This document shows positions 9,045-18,161 of a stretch of DNA of 64,000 bases, in pieces. This DNA is from Labrenzia sp. VG12 (GTDB taxonomy: Bacteria; Pseudomonadota; Alphaproteobacteria; Rhizobiales; Stappiaceae): the NCBI RefSeq assembly GCF_002237595.1, contig NZ_CP022529.1, positions 1,116,001 through 1,180,000 on the forward strand, written 5' to 3'. Each line of letters starts with the position of its first letter. Position 1 is the stretch's first letter. A model generated the notes under the pieces. It saw only the letters and a program-made list of their open reading frames with translations, was not told the DNA's origin and searched no databases. The position numbers and the translations under genes were made by a program.

Positions 9045-9292
9045 CCGAGGTGGTGTGCCGCGCCTTATCGATCAGTTGCGGGCGTTGGTCAAGCCCTGAT
9101 TGCGATGGCCGTCAATTTTCCACCACAAGGAAACCGATGATCTTCTCCGGAAGCCGCACGACAAGATTTTTTGCCTATTCCCCGGTTGTTCGAAGGATCC
9201 GTAATTGCCGAGACTTGTCAGGGCGGCTCTGCGTCGCTAATGAACGGAGCCAAGAGGCGCCGGCAAGCCGGCAAGTCAAAGTGAGGGCCGAT

Positions 9293-9955
9293 ATGACGGA
9301 CTTTAGCCAGTCCCGCCGCAAGATGGTGGACAACCAGCTGCGCACCAATGATGTGACCGACCACCGCATACTGGACGCCATGGAACTGGTTCCCCGCGAG
9401 CGGTTCGTGCCGGCCTCCAAGCGGACTGTCGCCTATATCGATGAAGACCTGCCGATCGGCTCGGCCGACAGCACCCGCGTGATGATGAAGCCGCACATCT
9501 TCGGCAAACTGGTGCAGCTTGCCGAGATCAGGGAAGGTGATGTGGTTCTCGTTGTTGGGGCCGGAACCGGTTACGGTGCTGCCGTTGTTTCCAAGTTGGC
9601 CGCATCTGTCGTCGCGCTTGAGCAAGACGAGGATCTCGCCAAAACGGCGACCGAGGTCCTGATGGAACTGGGCATCGAAAATGCTGTGGTTGTCGACGGT
9701 CCGCTGGTTGCCGGTTACGCGGCTGAAGGTCCTTACGATGTCATCGTTGTGGATGGCGCCGTCGAGGTCTTGCCGGAAGCTTTGCTCGATCAGGTTAAGT
9801 CCGGCGGCCGGCTTGCGGTCATCGAGGGCAAAGGCGGGGCAGGGGTTGCCAAGCTTTACCAGAAGTCGGGTGAGGCAGCGAGCAGCCGGTTCGGTTTCAA
9901 CGCGTCGGTCGGCCTGCTGCCTGGGTTTGAGAAAGCTGCCGAGTTCGTTTTCTGA
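9293..9955 (+). CDS. Protein-L-isoaspartate methyltransferase-like protein (tolC-linked type)
   Basis: A 220-aa SAM-dependent methyltransferase of the PIMT family. Visible features are MVDNQLRTNDVTDHRILDAM at residues 11-30, VPRERFVP, and motif I VVGAGTGYGAAVVS near residue 87. The segment equivalent to the canonical GQTIS substrate loop reads GSADSTRVMMKP and looks degenerate, unlike the second PIMT at 52411. The start is ATG 9293; the longer open frame upstream runs antisense through the tRNA-Cys gene. Its position before tolC is conserved in Rhizobiales, which hints at an envelope-related role, but the substrate is unproven. Confidence 0.82.
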   Translation: MTDFSQSRRKMVDNQLRTNDVTDHRILDAMELVPRERFVPASKRTVAYIDEDLPIGSADSTRVMMKPHIFGKLVQLAEIREGDVVLVVGAGTGYGAAVVSKLAASVVALEQDEDLAKTATEVLMELGIENAVVVDGPLVAGYAAEGPYDVIVVDGAVEVLPEALLDQVKSGGRLAVIEGKGGAGVAKLYQKSGEAASSRFGFNASVGLLPGFEKAAEFVF

Positions 9956-9985
9956 TGCTGGCCTGGCAGATTTCCAGCTGATTTG

Positions 9986-10009
9986 GCCCGCCAGTTTGGC
10001 GGGCTTTTT
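9986..10009 (+). terminator. Rho-independent terminator after the PIMT-like gene
   Basis: Stem GCCCGCC / GGCGGGC with a 5-base loop, directly followed by TTTTT. It lies 30 bases after the stop of the PIMT-like gene and separates it from tolC. Confidence 0.85.
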
Positions 10010-10158
10010 CATTTGCGTGTGGAATGCCGCTTCGGCAACTTGTTGCCATTAAGCCGCACTAGAAGAATTTCCGAAGATATCGCCTTCAAAAGGTTGAAGA
10101 ATAAAACCGTGCAGTTTACTCAACATGGTCGAGTGAGTTGACCCGGAAGGAGTGTGGG

Positions 10159-11550
10159 GTGTCTGGTCGTTCAACGCTGAAAGCAGTGACCGTCGCGGTG
10201 GGCCTGTTGGGGGGCGTGTCTGCGGGGACGCTGGCCGGAGCCTTCCTGTCACCTGCGCATGCCGAAACCATCCGGGAGTCGCTGGCGCTTGCCTATGCCA
10301 ACAACCCAACCTTGAATGCCGCTCGCGCGCAGCTTCGTGGTGTTGACGAGAACGTACCGCAGGCACTGTCCGGTTGGCGTCCGACGGTTTCAGCTGCCGC
10401 CTCTGCGGGGCGGCTGAGAAGCAGCGCGGATTCCTTCGTCGATTACCGCAACAATGCTTCGATCTCCCTGACAGTCAGTCAGACACTTTTCCGCGGCTTT
10501 CGCACCATCAACTCGACCCGCCAGGCCGAATCGGTGGTTCGGGCGCAGCGCGAGAGCCTGATGTCCACCGAGCAGGACACGCTGCTGGATGCCTCGACTG
10601 CCTATGTCGACGTGATCCGCGACACCGCCCTCGTGTCCCTGCAGCGCAGCGACCTTGCCTTCCTTCAGGAACAGGTCCGGGCCGCACGTGACCGTTTCGA
10701 CGTGGGTGAGGGCACCCGCACCGACGTGAGCCAGGCCGAGGCCCGTGCCGCCGAAGCCCGCGCCAGCCTCAACACCGCGCTTGCCAATCTGAACACCAGC
10801 CGTGCGATCTATCGCCAGGTGATCGGTATCGAGGCGCGCAGTCTGTCGGCCGATACCACCATCAGCCGCTATGTGCCCAAGTCTCTGGACGAAGCACTTC
10901 ACAAGAGTGAGGCCCACCAGCCCCTGATCCGCCAGGCGCAGCATCTTGTCGACGCGGCCATCTTCAACGTCAAGGCGATCGAAGGCGAACTGCTTCCGAC
11001 CGTGACATTGGATGGCAGCATCTCGCGGTCCTGGAACCCGTCGGCCACGACCGATATCAGCGACAACGCGCAAATCTTCGGCAATGTCAGCATTCCGATC
11101 TATCAGGGCGGCGGTGTGTCTTCGCGGGTGCGGCAGGCCAAGGAAGAGCTCGGCCAGACACGCCTGCAGCTTGACGTGACCCGCGATCAGGTCCGCGCCA
11201 ACGTGATTTCGGCCTGGGGTAACTATCAGGCGGCCGAAGCCTCTATCGTTGCTGCGCAGGCAGCCGTGGAAGCGCAGCAATTGGCCCTTGAAGGCGTGAT
11301 CGAGGAACAGCGTGTCGGTCAGCGCACAACGCTGGATGTGCTTGACGCCCAGCGGGAGCTTGTAACCCAGCAATCCAATCTGGTGACCGCACAGCGCAAT
11401 CGGATCGTTGGCGGGTATCAGCTTGTTGCCGCCGTAGGCCGGCTTGATGCCGATTCCCTCGGACTGAATGTCGCCCGCTACAATCCCAAACAGCACTACA
11501 AGGCTGTTCGAGACAAGTGGATCGGACTGCGTACGCCTGACGGACGCTAA
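10159..11550 (+). CDS. tolC: TolC-family outer-membrane efflux/secretion channel
   Basis: A 463-aa outer-membrane factor. A signal peptide ends AHA before ETIRESLALAYANNPTLNAARA, the usual start of the first helical repeat. Two OEP repeats follow, with characteristic NNASISLTVSQTLFRGFRT and IPIYQGGGVSSRVRQAKEEL strands and a VGQRTTLDVLDAQREL block. It would trimerise into the channel used by RND pumps and type I secretion. GTG 10159 is preferred because GGAAGGAG lies 6 bases upstream; an in-frame TTG at 10138 lies before that site. No pump genes are adjacent, so it is probably a shared TolC. Confidence 0.93.
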   Translation: MSGRSTLKAVTVAVGLLGGVSAGTLAGAFLSPAHAETIRESLALAYANNPTLNAARAQLRGVDENVPQALSGWRPTVSAAASAGRLRSSADSFVDYRNNASISLTVSQTLFRGFRTINSTRQAESVVRAQRESLMSTEQDTLLDASTAYVDVIRDTALVSLQRSDLAFLQEQVRAARDRFDVGEGTRTDVSQAEARAAEARASLNTALANLNTSRAIYRQVIGIEARSLSADTTISRYVPKSLDEALHKSEAHQPLIRQAQHLVDAAIFNVKAIEGELLPTVTLDGSISRSWNPSATTDISDNAQIFGNVSIPIYQGGGVSSRVRQAKEELGQTRLQLDVTRDQVRANVISAWGNYQAAEASIVAAQAAVEAQQLALEGVIEEQRVGQRTTLDVLDAQRELVTQQSNLVTAQRNRIVGGYQLVAAVGRLDADSLGLNVARYNPKQHYKAVRDKWIGLRTPDGR

Positions 11551-11576
11551 GATATCATTAACCAACTCGTTTCAAG

Positions 11577-11617
11577 ATGACGGTTGGGGTCGAATGACCC
11601 GGCCGTCATTTGTTTTT
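11577..11617 (+). terminator. Terminator after tolC
   Basis: Outer stem ATGACGG / CCGTCAT and inner stem GGGTC / GACCC around a GAAT loop, followed by TTGTTTTT. It lies 26 bases after the tolC stop. Confidence 0.7.
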
Positions 11618-11830
11618 GGACGATTGAAACCGGCAAACGGCAGTTGCAGGCACGCGCAAACCGGTTAATTTGCTCTTCTAACGCGGTAAAATCCGACTTA
11701 AGAGGGGAAAAGACGTTGGTAAGGAGCGCGCTTGCTTTGCGCCTTTCCTGCGCACCCGCATAATTTCGGTTAACGAATCATTCAGAGTGAACCGCGTGTT
11801 CCTTTGCGTAGCCGAAGTACGGGGGTAGTC

Positions 11831-12592
11831 ATGGCACAGGCGAAAAAGGCTGAAGAGCCGTCGATGGAGGAAATCCTCGCATCGATCCGCCGAATCATAT
11901 CCGATGAGGACTCCCAGGGCGATGATGCCGCGGATGCCAGCGCGGAAGAACCAGCAGACACACCATTAGAAGAAGAGGCGGCGGACGATATGGGCGATGC
12001 CTCCGAAATGTCCCAGGACGATCTCGACAAGCTGTTCGATATGGCCGGCGATGACGAGGACGTGGCAACGGATGAAGACGACGGTGCGGATGACATGGCG
12101 GCAGCCATGGCCGCCGATGCCGAGGAAGACGAGACAGACGACGTTCTGGAGTTGACCGAGGAACTTGCGGTCGAAGACGACGGCATGGAAATGGTCGAGG
12201 GCATGAGCGATGACCTCGATGGCGACGGGGGCGATCTGTCCTTCGCCGAACCGCCGGCGCCAGATCCTGAGCCAATGCCGGAGATCGGGGCTGAACCTGA
12301 CTCTGAGCCAGAGCTCGAAATGGCCTCCATGATGGCGGCGATGCCGATCCCCGACGATCTGCCGGACATGACACCTGAAACACCGCTGACATCTCCGGAA
12401 ACGGGACAGGCAGTGCATGCTGCGCTCGACAATTTCACCGACATGTTCATCGGAACTCAGGCCCAGACCGTGGAAGAGCTGGTACGCGACATGTTGCGGC
12501 CAATGCTGAAGGCCTGGCTCGACAAGAACCTGCCGCCGATGGTGGAGGAGATGGTCAAACGTGAGGTGCAGCGGGTCATTCGTCGTCGCTGA
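11831..12592 (+). CDS. popZ: PopZ-type polar organising protein (DUF2497)
   Basis: A 253-aa protein with the three PopZ regions. These are a short N-terminal helix SMEEILASIRRIISDE (residues 10-25), a long acidic proline-rich disordered middle (about 27-195) rich in D/E/M/A, and a C-terminal helical multimerisation module (VEELVRDMLRPMLKAWLDKN, then EMVKREVQRVIRRR). In Caulobacter PopZ forms polar condensates that tether ParB and cell-cycle regulators. ATG 11831 is the first sensible start. The tolC-popZ-valS order is the usual Rhizobiales arrangement. Confidence 0.9.
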   Translation: MAQAKKAEEPSMEEILASIRRIISDEDSQGDDAADASAEEPADTPLEEEAADDMGDASEMSQDDLDKLFDMAGDDEDVATDEDDGADDMAAAMAADAEEDETDDVLELTEELAVEDDGMEMVEGMSDDLDGDGGDLSFAEPPAPDPEPMPEIGAEPDSEPELEMASMMAAMPIPDDLPDMTPETPLTSPETGQAVHAALDNFTDMFIGTQAQTVEELVRDMLRPMLKAWLDKNLPPMVEEMVKREVQRVIRRR

Positions 12593-12613
12593 TCGACACC
12601 TAGGTCGTTGAAA

Positions 12614-13042
12614 TCAAGCAGGGGGTGCCAGCCGGCATCCCCTGAATTTGTTTTCAGCAATGCGCGAACAAAGCTCATGCCATTCGCATCCGGTGCATGC
12701 GGACCGGATGTGCCCGGCGGCAAAAGCCTCCCGAAGGTTTTGGATTTGCCCCACTGCCAGTGTGAAGCTGGTCCCGAATGTCAGATCGGTTCCAAGCGCT
12801 TTGCCGATCTGCCTGGCAGCGTCAGCGTCACGGGCGAGGACGCTGTCGTTGTTGCAATGACAATCGGGCTCGCTCAGCATCGGCTGGCAGATGTCGTCCG
12901 GGCCCCCAACCAGGACAATATCCTCGCCGGCGTTCAGTCTGTCGACAATCAGGCTGTAACCGGCCACGAAATCCGGCGTGTAGCCCTTGCCGAGATAGGT
13001 CAGCATGCAAAGCAGATGGTGCGGACGGATCGAAACGGTCAT
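12614..13042 (-). CDS. DUF1284 protein, Cys-rich, function unknown
   Basis: A 142-aa protein beginning MTVSIRPHHLLCMLTYLGKG, the DUF1284 signature. Cysteine pairs in EPDCHCNND and a C-terminal CTGCEWHELCSRI could bind a metal or Fe-S cluster; this is inference. ATG 13042 is chosen because the conserved block starts immediately. It sits on the opposite strand between popZ and valS, ending 21 bases from the popZ end. Function is not established for the family. Confidence 0.82.
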   Translation of the reverse strand: MTVSIRPHHLLCMLTYLGKGYTPDFVAGYSLIVDRLNAGEDIVLVGGPDDICQPMLSEPDCHCNNDSVLARDADAARQIGKALGTDLTFGTSFTLAVGQIQNLREAFAAGHIRSACTGCEWHELCSRIAENKFRGCRLAPPA

Positions 13043-13224
13043 GAAACGCTTATGGCAGCAATTGCCGCAGAACCCAAGTCTCCCCGGTCCGGATGTGTTT
13101 TCCCGGCGACAGCAGTTTGAAAGGGCGCAACTTCGCCGTTTTTGCCGGTTGACTTGCGCTGGCCTATCCGATTTACACGGTGCTTCACGCAAATCGACAT
13201 ACTTCCTCCCATTGAGTGACCCAA

Positions 13225-16155
13225 ATGCTGGAAAAGACCTACGATGCGGCCAGCGTTGAGCCGCGGATTTACGAAACCTGGGAAAAGGCGGAGGCCTTCA
13301 AGGCCGGAGCAGGCGCCAAGGACGGCGCGCCAACCTTTTCAATCGTGATTCCGCCTCCCAACGTAAATGGCTCCCTGCATATGGGGCATGCGCTCAACAA
13401 CACGCTTCAGGACATCCTGATCCGCTGGAAACGGATGCAGGGGTTTGACACGCTCTGGCAGCCGGGCACGGACCATGCCGGCATCGCTCTTCAAATTGCC
13501 GTTGAGCGGCAGATGGCCGAACGCCAGGAGCCGAACCGCCGCGAGATCGGCCGAGAGGCCTTCGTCAAACGCGCCTGGACCTACAAGGGAGAGGTCGGCA
13601 GCGCGATCATCAATCAGCTGAAGCGGATTGGAGCCTCCTGCGACTGGTCGCGCGAGCGCTTTACGATGGACGAGGGACTTTCAGAAGCTGTTCTGAAGGT
13701 CTTTGTCGAGCTTTACGACCAGGGGCTGATCTACAAGTCGAAGCGGCTCGTCAACTGGGATCCGAAAATGGAAACCGCCATTTCGGACCTGGAGGTCGAG
13801 AACATCGAATCCGACGGCCACATGTGGCACTTCCGCTACCCGCTGGCCGGCGGCGAGACTTATGAATATGTCGAGAAGGACGAGGACGGCAACGTCACGC
13901 TTCGCGAAACGCGGGATTACATCTCGATCGCCACGACCCGCCCGGAAACCATGCTGGGCGACGGTGCTGTCGCGGTGCATCCGGATGATGAGCGTTACAG
14001 GCCCATCGTCGGCAAGCTCTGCGAAATCCCGGTCGGGCCGAAAGAGCAACGCCGTCTGATCCCGATCATCACCGATGAGTACCCGGATCCGGAGTTCGGT
14101 TCGGGTGCGGTGAAGATCACCGGTGCGCACGACTTCAACGACTATGGCGTTGCACAGCGCAACAAGATCCCGATGTACCGCCTGATGAACACCAAGGGCG
14201 CGATGCGCTCGGACGGCGCGCCTTACGTGGAAGAAGCTGCCAAGGCGCAGGCGATCATTGACGGCGCCGAGATGACCCTCAACGAGGTCGATCTCATCAA
14301 TATCGTTCCCGACGACCTGCGCGGTCTCGACAGGTTCGAGGCACGCCAGCGCGTCATCGAGCAGATCACCGCGGAAGGACTGGCCGTCATGGTGCCCAGC
14401 GACCACCCGCAGGTCAGCTGGATGAAAGGCCAGGCGCCTGGCTGGAATGCGCAGGGACGGGCGGTTCTGCGTCCGCTTGGCGAAGACGACGAGGCGCCGG
14501 CCGAACTGCCACTGGTCGAATCCAAGAAGATCATGCAGCCCTTCGGTGACCGGTCCAAGGTTATCATTGAGCCGATGCTGACCGACCAGTGGTTTGTCGA
14601 CGCCAAGACACTGGCGGGACCGGCCCTGAAAGCGGTTCAGGACGGGGACACCAAATTCGTTCCGGAAAACTGGGACAAGACCTACTACAACTGGCTGAAC
14701 GACATTCAGCCCTGGTGCATTTCGCGCCAACTGTGGTGGGGACACCAGATCCCGGTCTGGTATGACGAGGACGGCAACGAATATTGTGCGCATGACGAGG
14801 AAGAAGCGATCGCAAAGGCTGGCGGCAAGGCGCTGACCCGTGATCCAGACGTCCTCGACACCTGGTTCTCGTCCGCGCTCTGGCCGTTTTCGACACTCGG
14901 CTGGCCCGACCGGACACCGGAGCTGGAACGCTACTACAAGACCGACGTGTTGATCACCGGCTTCGACATCATCTTCTTCTGGGTCGCCCGGATGATGATG
15001 CAGGGCCTTCATTTCATGGACGAAGTGCCGTTCCACACGGTCTATATCAATTCGACCGTCGTCGACAAAAACGGGAAGAAGATGTCGAAATCGATCGGCA
15101 ACGTTCTCGACCCGCTGGAGTTGATCGACGGCTATGGCGCCGATGCCACCCGGTTTGCCCTGGCAAGCCAGGAGGTTCAGTCGCGCCGTACCTTGCGCAT
15201 GTCGGATCAGGCGGCAGAAGGTGGACAGCGCTTTGCCACGAAGCTCTGGAACGCGGCCCGTTTTGCCGAGATGAACGGCTGCGCGCGCGTTACCGGTTTC
15301 GATCCGGCAAGCGCCAGGCTGACGCTCAACCGCTGGATCGCAACGGAAATGGGCCGCTGCATCACGGACGTGACGGCAGCGCTCGATGACTTGCGCTTCA
15401 ACGACGCGTCCGGCGCGATCTATCGCTTCACCTGGAACACGTTCTGTGACTGGTTCCTGGAGCTTGCCAAGCCGATCTTCAACGGTGATGACGAAGCCGC
15501 AAAGGCGGAAACCCGCGCCACCGCGGCCTGGGCCATCGACGAGATCCTGAAGGTCCTGCATCCGTTCATGCCGTTCCTGACCGAGGAACTCTGGGCGCGC
15601 CTTGGCGAGGAAGGAACCAAGGCGGACGGCCTGTTGATCCTGGCCTCCTGGCCAACGCAAGGGGTTGTGGATGAAGACGCAGCCGCCGAAATCAACTGGC
15701 TTGTCGACCTGATTTCGGAGATCCGCTCCGTCCGGGCCGAAATGAACGTGCCGGCAGGTGCCAAGGTCGCGATTGCAGTCACCGGAGCCAGCGAGGAGAC
15801 CAGGGCGCGTTTGAAAACCCACGAGTCGGCGATCCTGCGACTGGCCCGCGCGGAAAATGTCGCGGTCGTGGAGGCCGCGCCGGCCGGATCCGCACAGATC
15901 ATTGTCGGTGAAGCCACGATTTGCCTGCCGCTTGCCGGCATCATCGATCTCAGTGCCGAAACAGCACGACTTGCCAAGGAAGCTGCGAAGCTGGAAGGCG
16001 AGATCTCCAAGATCGAGAAGAAGCTGTCCAACCCGAAATTCCTGGACAAGGCACCGGAAGAGATCGTGGACGGCGAACGGGAGAAGGTCGCTCTCGGCAA
16101 GGAAAAGCTGGAAAAAGTTCAGATTGCGCAAAAGCGCCTGGCTGAGATCGGCTAA
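13225..16155 (+). CDS. valS: Valyl-tRNA synthetase
   Basis: A 976-aa class-I aminoacyl-tRNA synthetase charging tRNA-Val. It has the HIGH-type motif HMGHA near residue 52, the editing domain with TTRPETMLGD, KMSKSIGN near residue 620, an anticodon-binding domain and a C-terminal coiled coil (EGEISKIEKKLSNPKF). ATG 13225 (MLEKTYDAASVEPRIYETWE) is the family-typical start; a GTG three codons upstream is also open. A long open frame antisense to it is a GC-driven shadow. Confidence 0.97.
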   Translation: MLEKTYDAASVEPRIYETWEKAEAFKAGAGAKDGAPTFSIVIPPPNVNGSLHMGHALNNTLQDILIRWKRMQGFDTLWQPGTDHAGIALQIAVERQMAERQEPNRREIGREAFVKRAWTYKGEVGSAIINQLKRIGASCDWSRERFTMDEGLSEAVLKVFVELYDQGLIYKSKRLVNWDPKMETAISDLEVENIESDGHMWHFRYPLAGGETYEYVEKDEDGNVTLRETRDYISIATTRPETMLGDGAVAVHPDDERYRPIVGKLCEIPVGPKEQRRLIPIITDEYPDPEFGSGAVKITGAHDFNDYGVAQRNKIPMYRLMNTKGAMRSDGAPYVEEAAKAQAIIDGAEMTLNEVDLINIVPDDLRGLDRFEARQRVIEQITAEGLAVMVPSDHPQVSWMKGQAPGWNAQGRAVLRPLGEDDEAPAELPLVESKKIMQPFGDRSKVIIEPMLTDQWFVDAKTLAGPALKAVQDGDTKFVPENWDKTYYNWLNDIQPWCISRQLWWGHQIPVWYDEDGNEYCAHDEEEAIAKAGGKALTRDPDVLDTWFSSALWPFSTLGWPDRTPELERYYKTDVLITGFDIIFFWVARMMMQGLHFMDEVPFHTVYINSTVVDKNGKKMSKSIGNVLDPLELIDGYGADATRFALASQEVQSRRTLRMSDQAAEGGQRFATKLWNAARFAEMNGCARVTGFDPASARLTLNRWIATEMGRCITDVTAALDDLRFNDASGAIYRFTWNTFCDWFLELAKPIFNGDDEAAKAETRATAAWAIDEILKVLHPFMPFLTEELWARLGEEGTKADGLLILASWPTQGVVDEDAAAEINWLVDLISEIRSVRAEMNVPAGAKVAIAVTGASEETRARLKTHESAILRLARAENVAVVEAAPAGSAQIIVGEATICLPLAGIIDLSAETARLAKEAAKLEGEISKIEKKLSNPKFLDKAPEEIVDGEREKVALGKEKLEKVQIAQKRLAEIG

Positions 16156-16165
16156 TTTGAGGATC

Positions 16166-16202
16166 GCGGCCCCGGAAAGCTGTGTTGTCTTTCCGGGGCC
16201 GC
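16166..16202 (+). terminator. Strong inverted repeat after valS, probable terminator
   Basis: A 14-bp perfect stem GCGGCCCCGGAAAG / CTTTCCGGGGCCGC with a 9-base loop, 11 bases after the valS stop. No T-tract follows, so it may stabilise the mRNA 3' end or act with Rho. Confidence 0.6.
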
Positions 16203-16235
16203 AATTCGGTGCTAGCGCCGCCCTGACGAACACGT

Positions 16236-16814
16236 ATGCTTGGCACCTGGGGAATCATTTTGACGTTGATGGCTGACTTGTTTGAAACAATGAAAGCGGC
16301 GAGACGCGCCGGCGCGCTTATTGGCATTGCCGCATTTTCGGCAATGACGCCGTCGGTTGCCCAGGCGGAGAAAATCGAAAACCCCGTTGCCGTCTTCTCC
16401 GGTCTCGACAAGATCACCGGTCGGATCATTTCCTTTGACGTCTATATCGGCGAAACCGTGCAGTTCGGCGCGCTTCAGGTGACGCCGCGCGTCTGTCACA
16501 CGCGGCCACAAACGGAATCTCCTTTGACCACCGGCTTTGTCCAGGTCGATGAGATCACGCTCAACAATGAAGTCCGCCGGATCTTTTCCGGCTGGATGTA
16601 TGCTGCCAGTCCGGGCCTTCATGCGGTCGAGCATCCCGTCTATGACATCTGGCTGACCAACTGCAAGCTGGCCTCCAAGGTGCCGCCGCCGGAAGACTAT
16701 GATGGTCCGCCGATCAAGGGGCTCGTTGCCGAGGGGGAAGACCCGCTGGCCGGGCCGGACGATGGTGTTGACGGCGGTCCGGGTGTTCCGCGCCCGAAGC
16801 CGTTCCAGGGCTAA
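16236..16814 (+). CDS. DUF2155 secreted protein
   Basis: A protein of up to 192 aa with a signal peptide ending VAQA and the DUF2155 core. That core runs from VAVFSGLDKITGRIISFDVY through FGALQVTPRVCHTRP to VYDIWLTNCKL, and the two cysteines may form a disulfide. The tail is acidic and glycine/proline rich. The start is uncertain: ATG 16236, 16269 or 16290 all leave a signal-like helix. Widespread in Alphaproteobacteria without an assigned function; probably periplasmic. Confidence 0.85.
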   Translation: MLGTWGIILTLMADLFETMKAARRAGALIGIAAFSAMTPSVAQAEKIENPVAVFSGLDKITGRIISFDVYIGETVQFGALQVTPRVCHTRPQTESPLTTGFVQVDEITLNNEVRRIFSGWMYAASPGLHAVEHPVYDIWLTNCKLASKVPPPEDYDGPPIKGLVAEGEDPLAGPDDGVDGGPGVPRPKPFQG

Positions 16815-16825
16815 GTCACTTCTGT

Positions 16826-17311
16826 CTAATTGCCGGATTTGCGTGCCGGAACGCCTGCGGCCCGGATCTCGAAGCCCGTCTTGGTGGTCTGAAACCCAAG
16901 GCCTTCGTAAAAGCGATGGGCGTCCCGATTGGTGGCTCCTGACATCAACATGACCTTGAAGCACCCCAACTCAAAGGCCTTTTTGATCGCTGCCTGCATC
17001 AGGCAATGACCGATGCCGAGACCGCGATGTTTCGCGCGGGTGACCACGTTTTCAATGAGTGCATAGGGTGCGCATCCGCGCGTGAGGTTCGGAACAACTA
17101 CCAGCGTGCAGGTTGCGACAGGCGTACAGTCTCGTTCCGCAACAAGGATTGTCAGGCCCGGCTGCTGCAACATGTCCGCAAAGGTCTGACGTTGCAGCGC
17201 GTCCGTTGCCGGCAGATCCTCCGAATTCAGCTCATGGTAAAGCGCACAAAGGGCGTCAAAGTCACCCTTTGTTGCCGATCGGACATGAATGTTGTCTGGC
17301 GGCTTCTGCAC
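16826..17311 (-). CDS. GNAT-family N-acetyltransferase
   Basis: A 161-aa GCN5-related acetyltransferase. The fold is marked by HVRSATKGDFDALCALYHEL at the N-terminus, the acetyl-CoA loop HRGLGIGHCLMQAAIKKA, and a C-terminal NRDAHRFYEGLGFQTTKTGF. GTG 17311 is chosen because the open frame further upstream runs through the terminator at 17331-17354; AAGGG precedes this GTG. It is a single-gene unit. The acceptor substrate cannot be read from sequence. Confidence 0.82.
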   Translation of the reverse strand: MQKPPDNIHVRSATKGDFDALCALYHELNSEDLPATDALQRQTFADMLQQPGLTILVAERDCTPVATCTLVVVPNLTRGCAPYALIENVVTRAKHRGLGIGHCLMQAAIKKAFELGCFKVMLMSGATNRDAHRFYEGLGFQTTKTGFEIRAAGVPARKSGN

Positions 17312-17330
17312 GGCCCGGGCCCTTGAAACA

Positions 17331-17354
17331 AAAAAGCCCGCCGGGGGCGGGCTT
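17331..17354 (-). terminator. Rho-independent terminator between hydrolase and GNAT genes
   Basis: Read on the minus strand: AAAGCCCGCC, loop CCC, GGCGGGCTTTTT, then more T. It lies 16 bases after the stop of the hydrolase gene (17370). Confidence 0.88.
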
Positions 17355-17369
17355 TCGGGATCCCATGGA

Positions 17370-18038
17370 TCAGTCGATATCGACATAATCGGCTGGTGTC
17401 AGTCCAAGCCGTCCGTCAACATACGTTCCGCAGCGGTCGATCAGGTCGTCCATGTCATTTTCAAAGAAATGATTGGCGCCGGGAATGGTCTCGTGGTCGA
17501 TCACGATACCTTTCTGGGTTTTCAGTTTGTCGACCAGGGTCTGCACGTCTTTTTGCGGCACGACCTTGTCGTTGTCGCCGTGAACGATCAGACCGGAAGA
17601 CGGGCAGGGGGCCAGGAACGAGAAATCATGCAGGTTGGCGGGAGGGGCGACAGAGATGAAGCCTTCCACTTCCGGACGGCGCATCAGGAGCTGCATGCCG
17701 ATCCAGGCACCGAAGGAAAAGCCGGCGATCCAGCAGGCGCGCGCATCCGTGTGAACGGTCTGCACCCAGTCAAGGGCGGCCGCTGCATCGGACAGTTCAC
17801 CCTGGCCGTGATCGAAGGTGCCCTGAGATCGCCCGACCCCGCGGAAGTTGAAGCGCAGCACGGCAAAGCCGCGCCGGGCGAACATGTAATACATCTGATA
17901 AACGATCTGGTTGTTCATCGTGCCGCCGAACTGCGGATGCAGATGCAAAACCAGGGCAATGGGCGCATTGCGCTTCTTGGCGGGATGGAACCGGCCCTCG
18001 AGCCGGCCGGCGGGACCGTTGAAGATCACCTCAGGCAT
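17370..18038 (-). CDS. Alpha/beta hydrolase (COG2945 type)
   Basis: A 222-aa cytoplasmic alpha/beta hydrolase. Visible landmarks are LHLHPQFGGTMNN (oxyanion region), RFNFRGVGRSQG, the nucleophile elbow GFSFGAWIG (Ser), a late acid in HGDNDKVVP and the catalytic His in IPGANHFFEN. The set and length fit the COG2945 group common in proteobacteria. The natural ester or amide substrate is unknown. It is transcribed away from the suf operon, whose promoter region lies on its 5' side. Confidence 0.85.
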   Translation of the reverse strand: MPEVIFNGPAGRLEGRFHPAKKRNAPIALVLHLHPQFGGTMNNQIVYQMYYMFARRGFAVLRFNFRGVGRSQGTFDHGQGELSDAAAALDWVQTVHTDARACWIAGFSFGAWIGMQLLMRRPEVEGFISVAPPANLHDFSFLAPCPSSGLIVHGDNDKVVPQKDVQTLVDKLKTQKGIVIDHETIPGANHFFENDMDDLIDRCGTYVDGRLGLTPADYVDID

Positions 18039-18128
18039 GAAGAACTAAGTCCTTGTCATAGTGTCGCGCAGGGAATCCCGGCGAAGGAAATTAGGGCTCT
18101 GGATACGTGATTTCCCGTAAGTCTAAAC

Positions 18129-18157
18129 TTGACTCTTAAGCTCCAAGTTTCTAGAAC
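18129..18157 (+). promoter_or_regulatory. Candidate sigma-70-type promoter of the suf operon
   Basis: TTGACT at 18129-18134 and TAGAAC at 18152-18157 are 17 bases apart. The position, with an Irr-like box just downstream and the first suf gene about 190 bases further, makes it a reasonable promoter. The -10 match is modest. Confidence 0.45.
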
Positions 18158-18161
18158 CCTG

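Noticed and set aside
8840..9292. N-terminal extension of the PIMT-like gene to 8840
   Set aside because: The extension is antisense through the tRNA-Cys gene and the start of another gene; ATG 9293 gives the normal family start.
13681..16233. 850-codon open frame antisense to valS
   Set aside because: It is the mirror of a clear valS gene in GC-rich DNA; its Arg/Gly/Val-rich translation shows no domain.
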